A DNA stretch of 64,000 nt. Origin: Melitaea cinxia (taxonomy: Eukaryota; Arthropoda; Insecta; Lepidoptera; Nymphalidae). The DNA lies in contig NC_059406.1 of the NCBI RefSeq assembly GCF_905220565.1, positions 11,046,001 through 11,110,000 on the forward strand, in the 5' to 3' direction. The position numbers and the translations under genes are program-made. A model generated the notes under the pieces. The model was not told the DNA's origin. It searched no databases and saw only the letters and a list, made by a program, of their open reading frames with translations. Shown one piece after another: positions 44,966 to 56,906 of this stretch; within the stretch, counting starts at the first letter, position 1, and each line of letters begins with the position of its first letter.

Positions 44966-46242
44966 TTCTGTTCTTATTCTGTTCTATTCTATTTTATTCT
45001 GTTCTATTCTGTTCTGTTCTTATTCTATTCTGTTCTGTTCTATGCTGTTCTGTTCTTATTCTGTTCTATTCTATTCTGTTCCTATTCTTATCTATTCTGT
45101 TCTGTTCTTATTCTGTTCTATTCTATTCTGTTCTTATTCTATTCTGGTCTGTTCTAATTCTCTTCTATTCTATTCTGTTCTATTCTGTTCTATTCTATTT
45201 TGTTCTATTCTATTCTATTCTGTTCTTATTCTATTCTATTCTGTTCTTATTCTGTTCTATTCTATTCTGTTCTTATTATATTCTATTCTGTTCTTATTCT
45301 GTTCTGTTCTGTTCTATTCTGTTCTTATTCTGTTCTATTCTCTTCTTTTCTATTCTGTTCTATTCTATTCTATTCTGTTCTGTTCTATTCTATTCTGTTT
45401 TATTCTATTCTATTCTGTTCTTATTCTGTTCTATTCTGTTCTGTTCTTATTCTATTCTGTTCTGTTCTATTCTATTCTGTTCTATTCTATTCTGTTCTAT
45501 TCTATTCTGTTCTTATTATATTCTATTCTGTTCTTATTCTGTTCTGTTCTGTTCTATTCTGTTCTGTTCTTATTCTGTTCTATTCTATTCTGTTCTGTTC
45601 TATTCTGTTGTTCTTATTCTGTTCTATTCTATTCTTTTATATTCTACTCTATTCTGTTCTGTTCTATTCTATTCTGTTCTTATTCTGTTCTATTCTATTC
45701 TGTTCTGTTCTATTCTATTCTGTTCTATTCTATTCTGTTCTGTTCTTATTCTGTTCTATTCTGTTCTTATTATATTCTATTCTGTTCTGTTCTATTCTGT
45801 TCTTATTCTTTTCTATTCTGTTCTATTCTGTTCTGTTCTATTCTGTTCTTATTCTGTTCTATTCTGTTCTTATTCTTTTCTATTCTGTTCTATTCTTATT
45901 CTGTTCTATTCTATTCTGTTCTGTTCTTATTCTGTTCTATTCCGTTCTATTCTATTCTGTTCTATTCTATTCTATTCTATTCTTACTATTCTGTTCTATT
46001 CTATTCTATTCTTACTATTCTGTTCTATTCTATTTTGTTCTCTATTCTGTTTAGTTTTGTTCTATTCTGTTCTATGCTGTTCTATTCTGTTCTGTTCTAT
46101 TCTATTTAGTTTTGTTCTGTTCTGTTCTTTTCTGTTCTCTACTATTCTGTTCTCTACTATTCTGTTCTATTCTATTCTGTTCTGTTCTATTCTATTCTGT
46201 TCTGTTCTATTCTATTTTGTTCTTTATTCTGTTTAGTTTTGT
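44966..46242. repeat. (TTCTG/TTCTA)n pentanucleotide microsatellite, 1.28 kb
   Basis: Almost pure TTCTG and TTCTA pentamers with occasional TTCTTA hexamers, one strand pyrimidine-rich. Because the unit rarely forms stops on the plus strand, all three plus frames stay open for 280-449 codons and read as SVLFCSILFYS-type strings. These are translation artefacts, not genes. Confidence 0.97.
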
Positions 46243-47230
46243 TCAAATTTTAAGCCTCTTACTTCAAAAACAAAGGACTTTCATACAAACTACCAACCCC
46301 CGTTTTTACCCTCTTAGAGATCGAGTTTTGTAAAATCCATTCTTAGGGATGTTTACGCCCTATAAGGAACCTGCTTGTAGATTTTAAATTTGTAGCTGTT
46401 ATAGTTTCGGAGATTTCGTGATAACTGAATCAACCTAGAACCATAGATAAATTATTTGGACACCTTCTCATCTTATATAGAGCATACATTTTAATTTTCA
46501 AGTCTCTTACTTCCAAAACATAAGACTTTCATACAAACTTCCAACCCCCGTTTTACCCCCTTAAGGGTTGAGTTTCGTAAAATCCGTTCTTAGCGGATGT
46601 CGACGTCCTATAAGGAGTCTACCTGCCAAATTTCAAAGTTTGTAGGTGTTATAGTTTCGGAGATTTCGTGATGAGTGACCTTTCGCTTTTATATATGTAT
46701 AGATTTGTAGTCATTCTCAGGTTGCATAGCTTTAATATTTTCAAAAATATGTAAATTCTAAAATTATACAATACATAATACACGTAGACTCTTTCTTCCT
46801 TATAAAGGTCATTAATGTTTATATAGTATATAAAAATGATTTGACAAAGTTTCATAGATATTAGAAGATTTTAAAAGTAAATAAAAAATGCAACACAAGA
46901 AATATTTGCTAGGCGTAAAGATTTTTACAATATTAATAATTAACACAATCGGTCATTATCGTAATCTATCGAAAACCTATTTGCACAAGATAAATTCTTG
47001 ATTTTTATTTGATTCTTTAAAATCGTGTAATTCGTTATACGGTTTAAATATATGGATCATATATGGTTCAAATGGAATTAATTCAAAATAAATTTCTTTG
47101 AAGGGTTAAATACATATATTTATTAGCTAAACTAAACTTCTTCAAAAAAGTTTTATTGTCGTTAATAAATAAATATCTATAGATTCTCAGTTTGTCACGT
47201 ACCCACTATGTACGAGCCGTATATAAGTAC

Positions 47231-47738
47231 CTAGTACCCGGGTGACCGAGCTAAGCTCGGTATTTTTAGTAAATCGTGTTTTTTGGAAATCATAAAGTAT
47301 AAATACGAATTACATATTGATAAAATATGAATAATATTTTTCGATTTTACCGACATAATAATAAAAAATAAGAACAGTCTATTTAAATAAAAAATAACGA
47401 GTGCAATTAGAAAAAGAAAAAGAAAAAATAATTGATCAGGGACATGTGAATTTGAACCATGATCTTCTCGGTTGATCCCGAGTGGCCGATTTCCCACCGA
47501 GCTATTTCAACTACATTGACTTATGCGAAATTTACCTTCGTATTCTAACGATATTTTTTTCAATTCCTAAAAACAGGGATAAAACGACATTTCCTGAAAA
47601 TGAATCCTAGCCAGATAGATTTATCTCCCCCGAAACCCCCTAAATACTAAAATTTAAGAAAATCGTTGGAGCCGTTTCCGAGATTCAGATTCTATATATA
47701 TATATATATACAAGAATTGCTCGTTTAATAGTATAAGA
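47231..47738 (-). mobile_element. Helitron-like element with terminal hairpin
   Basis: On the minus strand it starts TCTTATACTATTAAACGAGC after an A. It ends with the perfect hairpin ACCGAGCT-T-AGCTCGGT, ten bases, then CTAG, which fits a Helitron 3' end. The same ends occur on the element at 60720-62635. The body holds a tRNA-like stretch at about 47405-47515. Confidence 0.7.
47405..47515 (-). repeat. tRNA-like (SINE-type) segment inside the Helitron-like element
   Basis: The minus strand reads GAAATAGCTCGGTGGGAAAT (A-box-like), a CTCGG/CCGAG stem, then GGTTCAAATTCACATG (B-box-like). A complete cloverleaf does not form, and the anticodon loop would have six bases. Best read as a tRNA-derived SINE fragment. 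Confidence 0.4.
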
Positions 47739-47964
47739 TAGTATACGAACATTCTTTTCAATTGTCGGCGTCAGAACATTTACACCAAATGATGTATTCC
47801 AACTCTGTCTGTATACTATGAATGCCCTAAATCCGTTTTTAATTATGTCCTATCACACATATACCTAATGACTAATATTACAAAATTGATATATTGATCA
47901 TTTAATAGTTTTATTCAAACGTTTATATTTAAACTGTTAATAAGTAAAACATTAATAATATATC

Positions 47965-48140
47965 TTAATATATATAAATTTATTAACATATAAATTACGC
48001 GTCACGTTGTTTCTCCGCGATGGACTACCTAAACTACTTAACCGATTTTAACCAAAGGCTATATTTTATTTTGATATAAACAATTATTATCATCACAAAA
48101 AAAGGCTGTACGAAGTTCGTCAGCCCAGCTATTAGTATAT
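47965..48140 (+). mobile_element. Helitron-like fragment (10295-10873 family)
   Basis: TTAATATATATAAATTTATT, GCGTCACGTTGTTTCTCCGC and AAGTTCGTCAGCCCAGC-TATTAG match the 5' and 3' portions of the 10295-10873 element; the middle is deleted and the CTAG end is mutated. Confidence 0.5.
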
Positions 48141-48474
48141 TATATAAGAATGGTTAAAACTTATGTGATAAATTAATCAAAATCAAAATATTTCAAATAT
48201 TCTTTATAATGAGCATAAGCTTTTTGCTAAACACGTCTGGGCAAAGTTAAACAAGGGTGTAGAGTTCGGAGTTTCGATTTGCTTGTAAATGTTTAAATAA
48301 GGTTTTCATTCAGTTCTTGATTACGTGTTCCAATTTCCAACATTGAAAATTTTATACTTTGCTTGTCTAAATTGTATTAGGTTATTTACTTATTAAGGGA
48401 TTTTAAAATTGTCTGTACCTTAAAAAGAAAGAAGCGAGCATTGTTTCCTTTACAGATAGCTGTTTGAACCTAGA

Positions 48475-48662
48475 GTTTTTTTGGTCTTATCCGGGGCGAG
48501 GTGGCGAATCCCAATCCCCATCCCAGCGTGACCCCATCTCGCCCCACCTAGGCGGATAACTGCTAACACGTGATGGTATTTAGCCAGTAGGAGTCTAGCA
48601 CAACCTCTCCAGTGGCCCCACGCCGGAAGGTATCCATGATGGATTTTCCCCAAGTTAAAAAA
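48475..48662. repeat. unclassified GC-rich interspersed repeat
   Basis: A compact GC-rich segment (GGGGCGAGGTGGCGAATCCC ... CACCTAGGCGGATAACTGC ... GGATTTTCCCC) bounded by T-rich and A-rich runs (TTTTTTT at 48476, AAAAAAA at 48657). It looks like a SINE or MITE; only one copy is in the window. Open frames over it show no known domain. Confidence 0.45.
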
Positions 48663-49284
48663 ATGCCATGTTGGTCAGGTTAGCCAATTGATTTATTGAT
48701 GCTGGAAAATAGAATATGTTTATATAGGTTCAAAATATTTTCGTACATTGTATCGATAGGTATATAGCCTGACTCGTGTTACGTATTAACCTTCATTCAG
48801 GTCAACAGTTGCTTTTACCACACTTCCGCATTCACCCTATCATGATGTTATACCTCACTTAATAACAGTGATACAAAGCAGTCAGTCTGCCAAAGCCTTT
48901 TAGAGAGTTGTCTCAAAAAAAATTATATGGCAATTACAATTAGTGGCTCAAAAATTAAAAAGAGTTTTATACAACATTGAATAAAAACTTTTGTTGAAGT
49001 TTGGCAAATATGAAAGTTTTATGTTTATCGGTCAAGGCTATCAACTACTCAAACATACGACGGCGGCGTTAAAGGATTTATAGAAAAATGTGTGTACCTA
49101 TTATATATGCCGTATTTTTGTTTATTTTGTTGTTAAAAACGAAAGGAGATCGATAGAAAATAGAGATATAAAGAATGTAGTGTAATTGTAATTTATTAGA
49201 CATTGCACAAAAAAAAAGTACACCTTATGTACTTATCGTGTTTATTTGGTATTATTAAATAAATAAAAAGGATATAGGTTTATT

Positions 49285-49932
49285 TTAACCGACTTCCAAA
49301 AAAGGAGGAGGTTCTCAATTCGACTGTATTTTTTTTTCTTTTTTTTTATGTATCTAACCTCAGAACTTTTGACCGGGTGGACCGATTCCGACAATTTTTT
49401 TTTTAATCGAAAGGTGGTGTGTGTCAATTGGTCCCATTTAAATTTATTTGAGATCTAACAACTACTTTTCGAGTTATATCTAATAATGCGTTTTTACTTG
49501 ACGCTTTTTTCGTCGACCTACGTTGTATTATACCGCATAACTTTCTACTGGATGTACCGATTTTGACTATTAATTCGTCGATCTACGTTGTATTACTCGT
49601 CGATGAAATTGAAGTCGGTTTTTTTTTCGTTTGTGAGCAAACACAATTATTTGCAAGCCTTTTGTCTATTTGTTTATTGTATAACTGCAAAAAAAACGTC
49701 ACCGTGTATGTCATCTACTTTGTGTAGCGATTTTAATGACTCTTGTATAAATCGAAAGCTAGTTGTCATAATTATAGTCTCATTTAAATTTGATCGAGAT
49801 CTGATTACTACTTCTTGAGTAATCTTTGATAAAGCGTATTTACTTGACTATGTTTTCGTGTCCCTACGTTGTATTAGGTTCTTGTCAATTTAATTGAAGT
49901 CGGTATTTTTTCGTTTTGCAAACACAATTAAT
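49285..49932 (-). repeat. hairpin-ended dispersed repeat, copy G (two tandem partial copies)
   Basis: First piece 49285-49650 runs from ACCGACTTCCAAAAAAGGAG to GTTTGTGAGCAAACACAATT. The second, about 49755-49932, has only the GATCGAGATCTGATTACTAC to TTGCAAACACAATT portion. Confidence 0.75.
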
Positions 49933-50254
49933 TGTATAAAATTTATTAAATAGTTGTATAAATTAAGAAAATGTTGGTTGCACATTAAATTAACAAATGA
50001 TAATCATTTTAACATCATTTTTTTTTTAACTTATAAATAAAGATGAAGCAGTATTCAATTTAAATTACGTAACTTTTTAAATTTTCTTATTAATACTTAG
50101 TGTTATTTTTCAACGATTGTAACGTTTTCTATAAGAAATATATAATTTAAAACATTACGATAACCTTAGTCTACTATTTCACAAGCCTGTATTGTACAAC
50201 AGAAAAACCCAAAAATTGTAGGAGGTAAATTAAACTATGATGACTATTATAACA

Positions 50255-50760
50255 AAATGGTGGTCGCCCGTGGTCGAATTTCGACCATAATTTATTTAAA
50301 TTATAAGTCTGAACATTAAACAAAACAGTATATATGCGTGTATGTGTCAAATAAATTTAATACGTATTGATTTTAATACATCGATTTATGTATTTTTATG
50401 CATAATTTAAAAAAATGTATTAGCATTCTGCACTCCTTCTCTATAGAAACTATAAGTGTGCGAAAATTTCATACTTCTCCGTCCGCGCAATTTTCATAAA
50501 AAGGGGTACAGTTTTTGGTTATATAGAAATACTAGTTCTAAACGTACTTTGATTTTCATCCGTGTTGACATTTATTCTTACTATTATAATTACACTCTTT
50601 ATTAATATATCTTGCGTAATTATTTATTTATTTATTATTTATTTTACACTTTATTGTAAGAAATAAAATAAACAAGCAATATTAACAATAATTAGTAGAA
50701 AATATACAAAAGGCGGCCTTATTGCTTAAAAGCAATCTCTTCAGGGCAACCTTACTAGGT
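50255..50760. repeat. dispersed repeat remnants
   Basis: 50260-50520 shares GGTCGCCC(A)GTGGTCGAAATT and ATGCATAATTT, AGCATTCTGCACT with 56280-56480 and, in part, with 60625-60719. 50640-50755 (AAAAGCAATCTCTTCAGGGC) resembles the short stretch at 62745-62850 and may be a LINE 3' UTR. No coding. Confidence 0.5.
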
Positions 50761-51509
50761 AATTATTAGCCTATATCATTTCTAAGTAGCTTTTTAATTA
50801 TGAAATAGTTATCGTTCAAATCGGTTCAGTAGTCTTATTGACTTTTTTTTTCATAATATTTACAGTTTTATTTTAAAAATGTCATAACTAGAAAAATAAT
50901 ACTTTTTGGCATCACTGTAATTAAGCCAAAAGAACAAATAAACAAACAAAAAAATTAATTGCGAATTTGGAAGACACAATCGGGTTTAATATAAATAACA
51001 ACAAAAAAAAAAAAAAAAAAAAACATATCAGATACAATAATACTATTTTCATCATATTATATTATTTATTTTTTATAATTTTAGCATAACTTTACATTAT
51101 CATATTAGCTCGCCACGAACAACGAAACGAACTACAAAGGTACATACATAGCCACATTGCTTAGGATTTATCTTTTATTTCCTGCTTTGATATTGAGTTT
51201 GTGTAAGAAATTCTTAACGCTATTCGCTTTATAGTAAATATATATAAAATTTTATCAATCCTATTAACATTCTTCGCGTAACTATATCGACAAAAATCAT
51301 TACAAGAAAAAATTAAAAAAAAAAATAATTGGTAATTACCTCGTAATTTTGCTGATTAGTTAGACCTTTTATTTAGGTTTTATTTATTAAAAATTATATT
51401 TAAAACATACGTAATTATTTAGTTAAAGCACAATTTATTTTTTGTTTTAATTAAATTATGAACTAAATTAAAAATTTAAATAAATCGAATAGACTAGGGT
51501 CGATAATAT
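50761..51509. other. AT-rich DNA, poly-A runs
   Basis: Nothing recognised besides an A-run near 51004-51023. Confidence 0.45.
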
Positions 51510-51837
51510 TTGGGACCAAAAAGATTATTTTGTTTTTTTTTTTTTGTTTTTGACCATTTTCAAACGCTTCGGCGCTGGTCTAGAACTTTTTATATCGTAC
51601 ATGAAATATATGACAAAATAAATGAATTGTTAAAAGCAATTAATACTGAAAATAGCCTAAATTTAATGAGAACTTACATTAAAAGAACCTCTGACTACAC
51701 TTCAGACTTTTCAAGGTATTCTGTCATGTTCAGCTTTAAAACCTACAATTGTTCTTGTCAGATTTAAGTAAAATCACACCAAGGCACTATGTGATCCGAT
51801 TGATATGTATTAGCGAATAAATGTGGAATACCCGCAG

Positions 51838-51937
51838 CGAGTGATGGACAGACGTGCGAGTCGCAGCGCTGCGGTAGACACACTGTTTTGATAGCGTAGT
51901 ATATGTATTTTTTGCGTACGTAATAGCAAACCCCAAG
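51838..51937 (+). other. candidate non-coding first exon (plus strand)
   Basis: A GC-richer stretch (GTGATGGACAGACGTGCGAG, TCGCAGCGCTGCGG) ends at a strong donor CCCCAAG/GTGAGTAGG (51938). This is the only good plus-strand donor I noticed after a promoter-like stretch. No downstream acceptor or coding exon can be linked within the window, so this is a suggestion only. Confidence 0.2.
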
Positions 51938-51939
51938 GT

Positions 51940-54690
51940 GAGTAGGAATTCTATATTATTGTAGTGTTATACCTAATTTTTTACCACGTATTCCTTTATC
52001 TTTTAAGTTTATTTGGATTCTCGTAACACAATTTAAATAAACGTTGGAGAACGTTTTTATTTTCTTTCAATTTATTAGGGCGTTACCACAAATATAAGTA
52101 ACATTCTGAGAATTTATTAAACATTTTACTGTTGAAAACAATAATAATGTTTCCAGACGGCTGGAGTATACATGTCAAATATTTCAATTACAAACGACAA
52201 TTAATATAGCAATAGCATAATGCTATAGCATAAGTCTATTTATGAATGAGTATTTAAAACATTTTTAACGAGTAATAAATTAATAATCAATTAATAACAG
52301 GTTCCTGCAATTGAACATTACTATCATTTATAGTTATACTATAATTACTCAGTTATAACATAGGTATTCGGACTGATGAAGGTCAGTCACATCGCAGCAT
52401 TGGATCCACTTTGCTTAGGGTCTGCACAATATTTTCCTTCTGTTAAATGTCTTCTTATGAATTACAACTTTCTTTTATATCATATTATATTCTAGCAATC
52501 AACAGTTTTTTTTTAATATACCGCTTATCGATTCGTATTCGGACTATTAAATAACCGTACTATAAACTTCATTATATAAATTATCATTACAAATCATTCC
52601 ATACATACATCATAGAAAATCAAAACTACATTTTATGCTTCATATCTACAATATCACTCAAATGCTAATGTAGTTTTAATGATTTGGAACACAAAATTTT
52701 AAAATAACTATAGTAAAAACTAATTTTGTTAATGTATAAAAAATATGCATGACATGATGTCACGTAGTGTTAAATTAAGTATTGTAAAAATAGTAAATAT
52801 GATTAATGAAGGTGGAAATCGATTGTGCAGTGGCGATGACACTACGCCGAGTGCATGCTGCGTGCGTTCGTACTAGAACGTTCGTACTAGACGCACGGTA
52901 TAGAAGAACGCTAACTTTGTACTGACACAATTGAAAACAAAATCAACTGCTGACTGTAAATAACTTTACCACATCATACACAGAAGTTACATGGTAAAGC
53001 GATATTTTAACTTTTGTTAATGTTAATATATAATTTTTATATGGCGACATTGTGCCAATTTTAAAGGTTAATACTTGAAAATAATTTGAGTACAGGATAA
53101 TATTGTAACAGAATACGATGCGTCATTAGTTTAACATAGTTTCCTACGAGTGCACATTCCTCAATAGCTCATACGTGCCAAGTATAACTTAGACTGTGTA
53201 CTTGAAACCGATACATAAAATGTAATTATATTATATTTTTAATGTTTGTTTGTTTGTTCACATATCACACAAAAAAGAAAAAACCGATGACTTAAAACTG
53301 TTTTGTTACACATAACAAAACGTTCTACTGAATTTAAAATTCCTAAATAAACAGCATTATATAATTAAGCTCTATTTCCATATGGAGCTATAAATGAATA
53401 GTCGTAAAATAACATAAATTATATAGTAAGTAAATAGAAACTCAAACTTTCTTTAAAAGTACCTAAGACTTGAAAGTAATAAGACCTGAATCTAAAGTAT
53501 ATGTATATCTACCCGCACATAGTCGGGGAAGAAAGCTAGTGTATTTATAATAACACGGTTTTATTGTTACTACTACAGTAAAACCTGCCATAACAGTATA
53601 AGTCTTATTTTTAAATATTCATAAAGTAGGTAGACATACCAATTATGAATACTTAGATAAAATTGTGAAATACGTAAGTTTTATAACTGTTTTATAAACT
53701 CAATACGAATAATTATATCCGTCCTATTGAATATTAGGCCAATTCTATGTCAAAAATTCCTATATCCACCAATTATCTACTATCATAATTATACAATTAC
53801 ATTGACGTCTTCACACTAACAAACAAGATATTTACCTACCAATCGATTGATCTAAGTATCTACAAACGGGTAATAAATTTCCTAGAACGGTGTACTTTCA
53901 AAAATCGATAAAGTAAATATTTCTCAAACACGTCTTCCTGATTGTTTGAAATTCATGCATGTCTCATAATTTATTATAAACAACGTGACGACCGTGACTC
54001 CATTCCTGGGCGCGCGGCCCGGACAACAATCTGAACACTTTTAGACGATTAACAGTGTTACGTGTGCGCGTCGTGTGTATTCACACAATTAAAACTCACG
54101 TTGCGCTTATTTACCGTTTAGCCAAAAAATACGACTGAACGAAAATTATAACGAATAAGCTTAATGGCTGATTCGTGAAGACGAATACATTATACTTTGT
54201 TCATCAATTTCTATGTTTGTTAGAGATAGCGTCTATCTAAATCTTAACAATAATAATAAAAAAAATATCTTAAAAGTAATGAATACTTCAGTCTCCATCA
54301 CGAAAATGAAAATTCATATATAACGAAAAGTGTTTAACAAAAACATGCACTTGAGTTAATATCCCACGCAGAACTTATTTATTACCTCTACATTGTAGTT
54401 TGATTGCTAATTAAACTTTGTACAGATAAACATAATTAAAAAAAACGATTTAAATAACAAACTCAATAATTACATAAATTTAAAAAAAAAAACAATTACA
54501 TTTTTAATTTAGAACATTCGTTACCTACTGAAATGAAAACACAAACTGAAAATTCAAAAAACATTCTCTTTTATCCTTTTCTCGAACCACTTCGAAGAAC
54601 CAATTTAATTTGAGTATTTCCTGAATTTAACATAATGACGTATCAAAATATTGTAATAACGTTTAGTTAAAAATTACGTAAAGCACTTAC
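51940..54690. other. AT-rich DNA, no gene recognised
   Basis: A 13-bp direct repeat (CGTTCGTACTAGA, about 52866 and 52879) in a slightly GC-richer stretch, the source of the copied 62-bp segment (53079-53140), and a short GC-rich patch (GGGCGCGCGGCCCGG, 54008-54022) are the only items noted. Confidence 0.45.
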
Positions 54691-54900
54691 GGCACACACA
54701 CAGACTCGTTTTCGTTCTACTTTCAGCGACATTAGCTACGTTTTCCTGCCATACGTGACTTTATGGGGTGCGGTACCATTGCGACGATACAGTTATTTCG
54801 GCGATAATACGGCAATACGGAAAAACTATAACTCAAGGAAAAACGAGCATACAGATAGATTAACAGGGCTACGTGGATCCATCAATTTATATAGGTACCC
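54691..54900 (-). other. candidate non-coding first exon (minus strand)
   Basis: The minus strand reads GTCTGTGTGTGTGCC/GTAAGTG, a good donor at 54690. If used, it could splice to the acceptor at 28581 and supply a 5' UTR exon of the P4-ATPase. Upper limit and transcription start are not visible. Confidence 0.2.
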
Positions 54901-55929
54901 TACCAAATTTCCTGTCTGTCAATAAAACACATTAAGACAATAGGAACAAAAATGTACCCTTTAACTTGACAAGAAATTATTTATGAATACGGCCCCTAGC
55001 AGTTTAGTCGTAGATTTGGATCAATAGAGATAATAAGTAAATATGGATTGTCATGTGTGCTTTGTGAGTAACAATATATACCCTTACTATGTGTAATATA
55101 AAAAGCAAAACGCTGACTTTTTGTTTATTTGTTATTTTCCTTTATTCGTAGAATTCTCGGAAGAAAATTATGGAAAACAACTTATGTGAGTGTTTGATAT
55201 TTGTGTAAATATCTTAGATTGTTTTTTTGGCGAAATAACTAAAATTAAGTAAGAATAACATGAATTCAATCAATGCCTTGTGTTAGTTATGTTGCGTTCT
55301 AAAATTGAAAAATTACTATCAATTAATAACTGCTATTAGTTCAACGAGTACTTTAAACAAAATCTAACTAATATATATAAAAATAAGTATTTAGGGTTCC
55401 GTAACTAGGGTGTTAATGATTAAACAGTCTTTCGTCTGTCGTCTACGAGGCTGTATCTTCGGAACCATAAAGGACGGACTTTAAAAACTTTCTTTTAATG
55501 TATTTAAAACAACTAATTACCAAACAAAAAGTACTAACAATGATAAAGTAAGGTTGCCACCAGGAATCCCTCGTTATTTTCGTTTGTAGCTCAAAGTCAA
55601 AAATGTATTGTTTAATGGCTCGTTTTCATTATCAAATTAATGAATGTAAATAAAACAATAAAAATAACAACGGCTATGAATAGTTTCTTTTTAAATATTT
55701 AATCTATGTTTCAATGACAGTGAAAAAATCTCCTTATACTGATGACACACTCGTTAAATGCGATAAAATCATCAAACTAACCTGACGTTGCTAGGCGAGC
55801 ATCGGCTGCGATGTCTGGCATGTTACGTTCATCGCGATTATCTATAAGAAAAGAAAAAACAATGATAACAAATGGTGGTTTAAACAATTCTCTCTCTAAA
55901 ACTATCATCATCGTACATATTTTACTAAT

Positions 55930-56245
55930 AATTGTGTTCGCAGGCAAACGAAAAAAAAACCGACTTCAATTATATCGACAAGTAATACAACGTAGGTAGA
56001 CGAAAAATGAGTCAAGTAAATAATTTGAGTACAGGATAATATTGTAACAGAATACGATGCGTCATTAGTTTAACATAGTAGTAAATACGCATTATCGAAG
56101 ATTACTCCAAAAGTTGTAATCAGATCTCGATGAAATTTAAATGTGACCACATGATAAACAACATCATAAACGACGAAGTTATCCCCGAACATACATAATA
56201 TATATACGGTCGAATGAATGATCGAATGATGAAGTCGGTTAAAAA
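55930..56245 (+). repeat. hairpin-ended dispersed repeat, copy H (with a 59-bp insertion)
   Basis: It starts TTGTGTTCGCAGGCAAACG, then ACCGACTTCAATTATATCGA, and ends GAAGTCGG. It is interrupted at 56022-56079 by a copy of sequence from 53082-53140, with AGTAAAT duplicated on both sides (56015-56021, 56080-56086). Confidence 0.8.
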
Positions 56246-56491
56246 AGTATGTTATGTAGTTGCTTAAGCTTTTAAAATTAACGAAACTAGTGGTTGCCCA
56301 ATAGTCGAAATTCAGCCATAATTCATTTAAATTATAAGTTTGAACATTATTAAGGTTCTGTTGTCAAAGACTAAGATAACTTCTATAATAATAAACAAAA
56401 GAGTGCAGTGTTTTTTTTATGCATAATTTTAAGAAAATATAGCATTCTGCACTAAACTATAACCGTGCGAGATTTCATATTCCTGCTTCAT

Positions 56492-56906
56492 TTATACTAA
56501 TATTATAAAGAGGTAAAGTTTATAACTTTGTTTGTATGTAGGGGGTAATCTTCGCAAATACTGATCCGATCATGAAAATTCTTTCACTAACAGAAAGCTA
56601 CACTATTCAGGAGTGACATAGGCTATATTTTATTGTAATTGAACAAAAAATTCAGTAAATAAGAAAAAGATTAAAATGTAATATCAAAATGGTAAATAAA
56701 CTAGCACCATCAACAATTTATTAGTCTTTCGACGTTATTAATTTAGTCTTATTTTATTCTATCGAAGACGTTTTCTCGATTTTTGATAGATGGCGTTGAA
56801 GCAACATATTATTTATTTAAGTGCTATAAAATTTGTTCTTTAACGTATGTTAGTTGGTTAAAAGAATAATAATTAACGCCCAACGAAGTGGGCACGGGTC
56901 GGCTAG
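56492..56906 (+). mobile_element. non-autonomous Helitron (25069 family)
   Basis: The 5' end TTATACTAATATTATAAAG (first bases mutated from TCTATAC) is followed by AGGGGGTAATCTTCGCAAAT and a GATAGATGGCGTTGAAGC stretch. The 3' end is CAACGAAGTGGGCACGGGTC, then GGCTAG before T. Confidence 0.8.

Larger units (their letters stand above)
44720..46700 (-). repeat. Helitron-like 282-bp repeat family, interrupted by a microsatellite
   Basis: 44720-44920 and 46244-46700 carry the same units as the tandem repeat at 60820-61895, in reverse orientation (ACTTCAAAAACATAGGACTT, GTTTTACCCCCTTAGGGG, ATAGTTTCGGAGATTTCGTG). The right part ends ATATATGTATAGAT, like the element start at 60800. Between them lie a 45-bp SINE tail and a 1.28-kb microsatellite. 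Confidence 0.75.

Noticed and set aside
44887..46333. Long plus-strand open frames of 449, 355 and 284 codons
   Set aside because: They are translations of the (TTCTG/TTCTA)n microsatellite, open in all three frames and made only of the residues the pentamer can encode.
47405..47515. Complete tRNA gene
   Set aside because: A full cloverleaf with a seven-base anticodon loop does not form; only box-like blocks remain.
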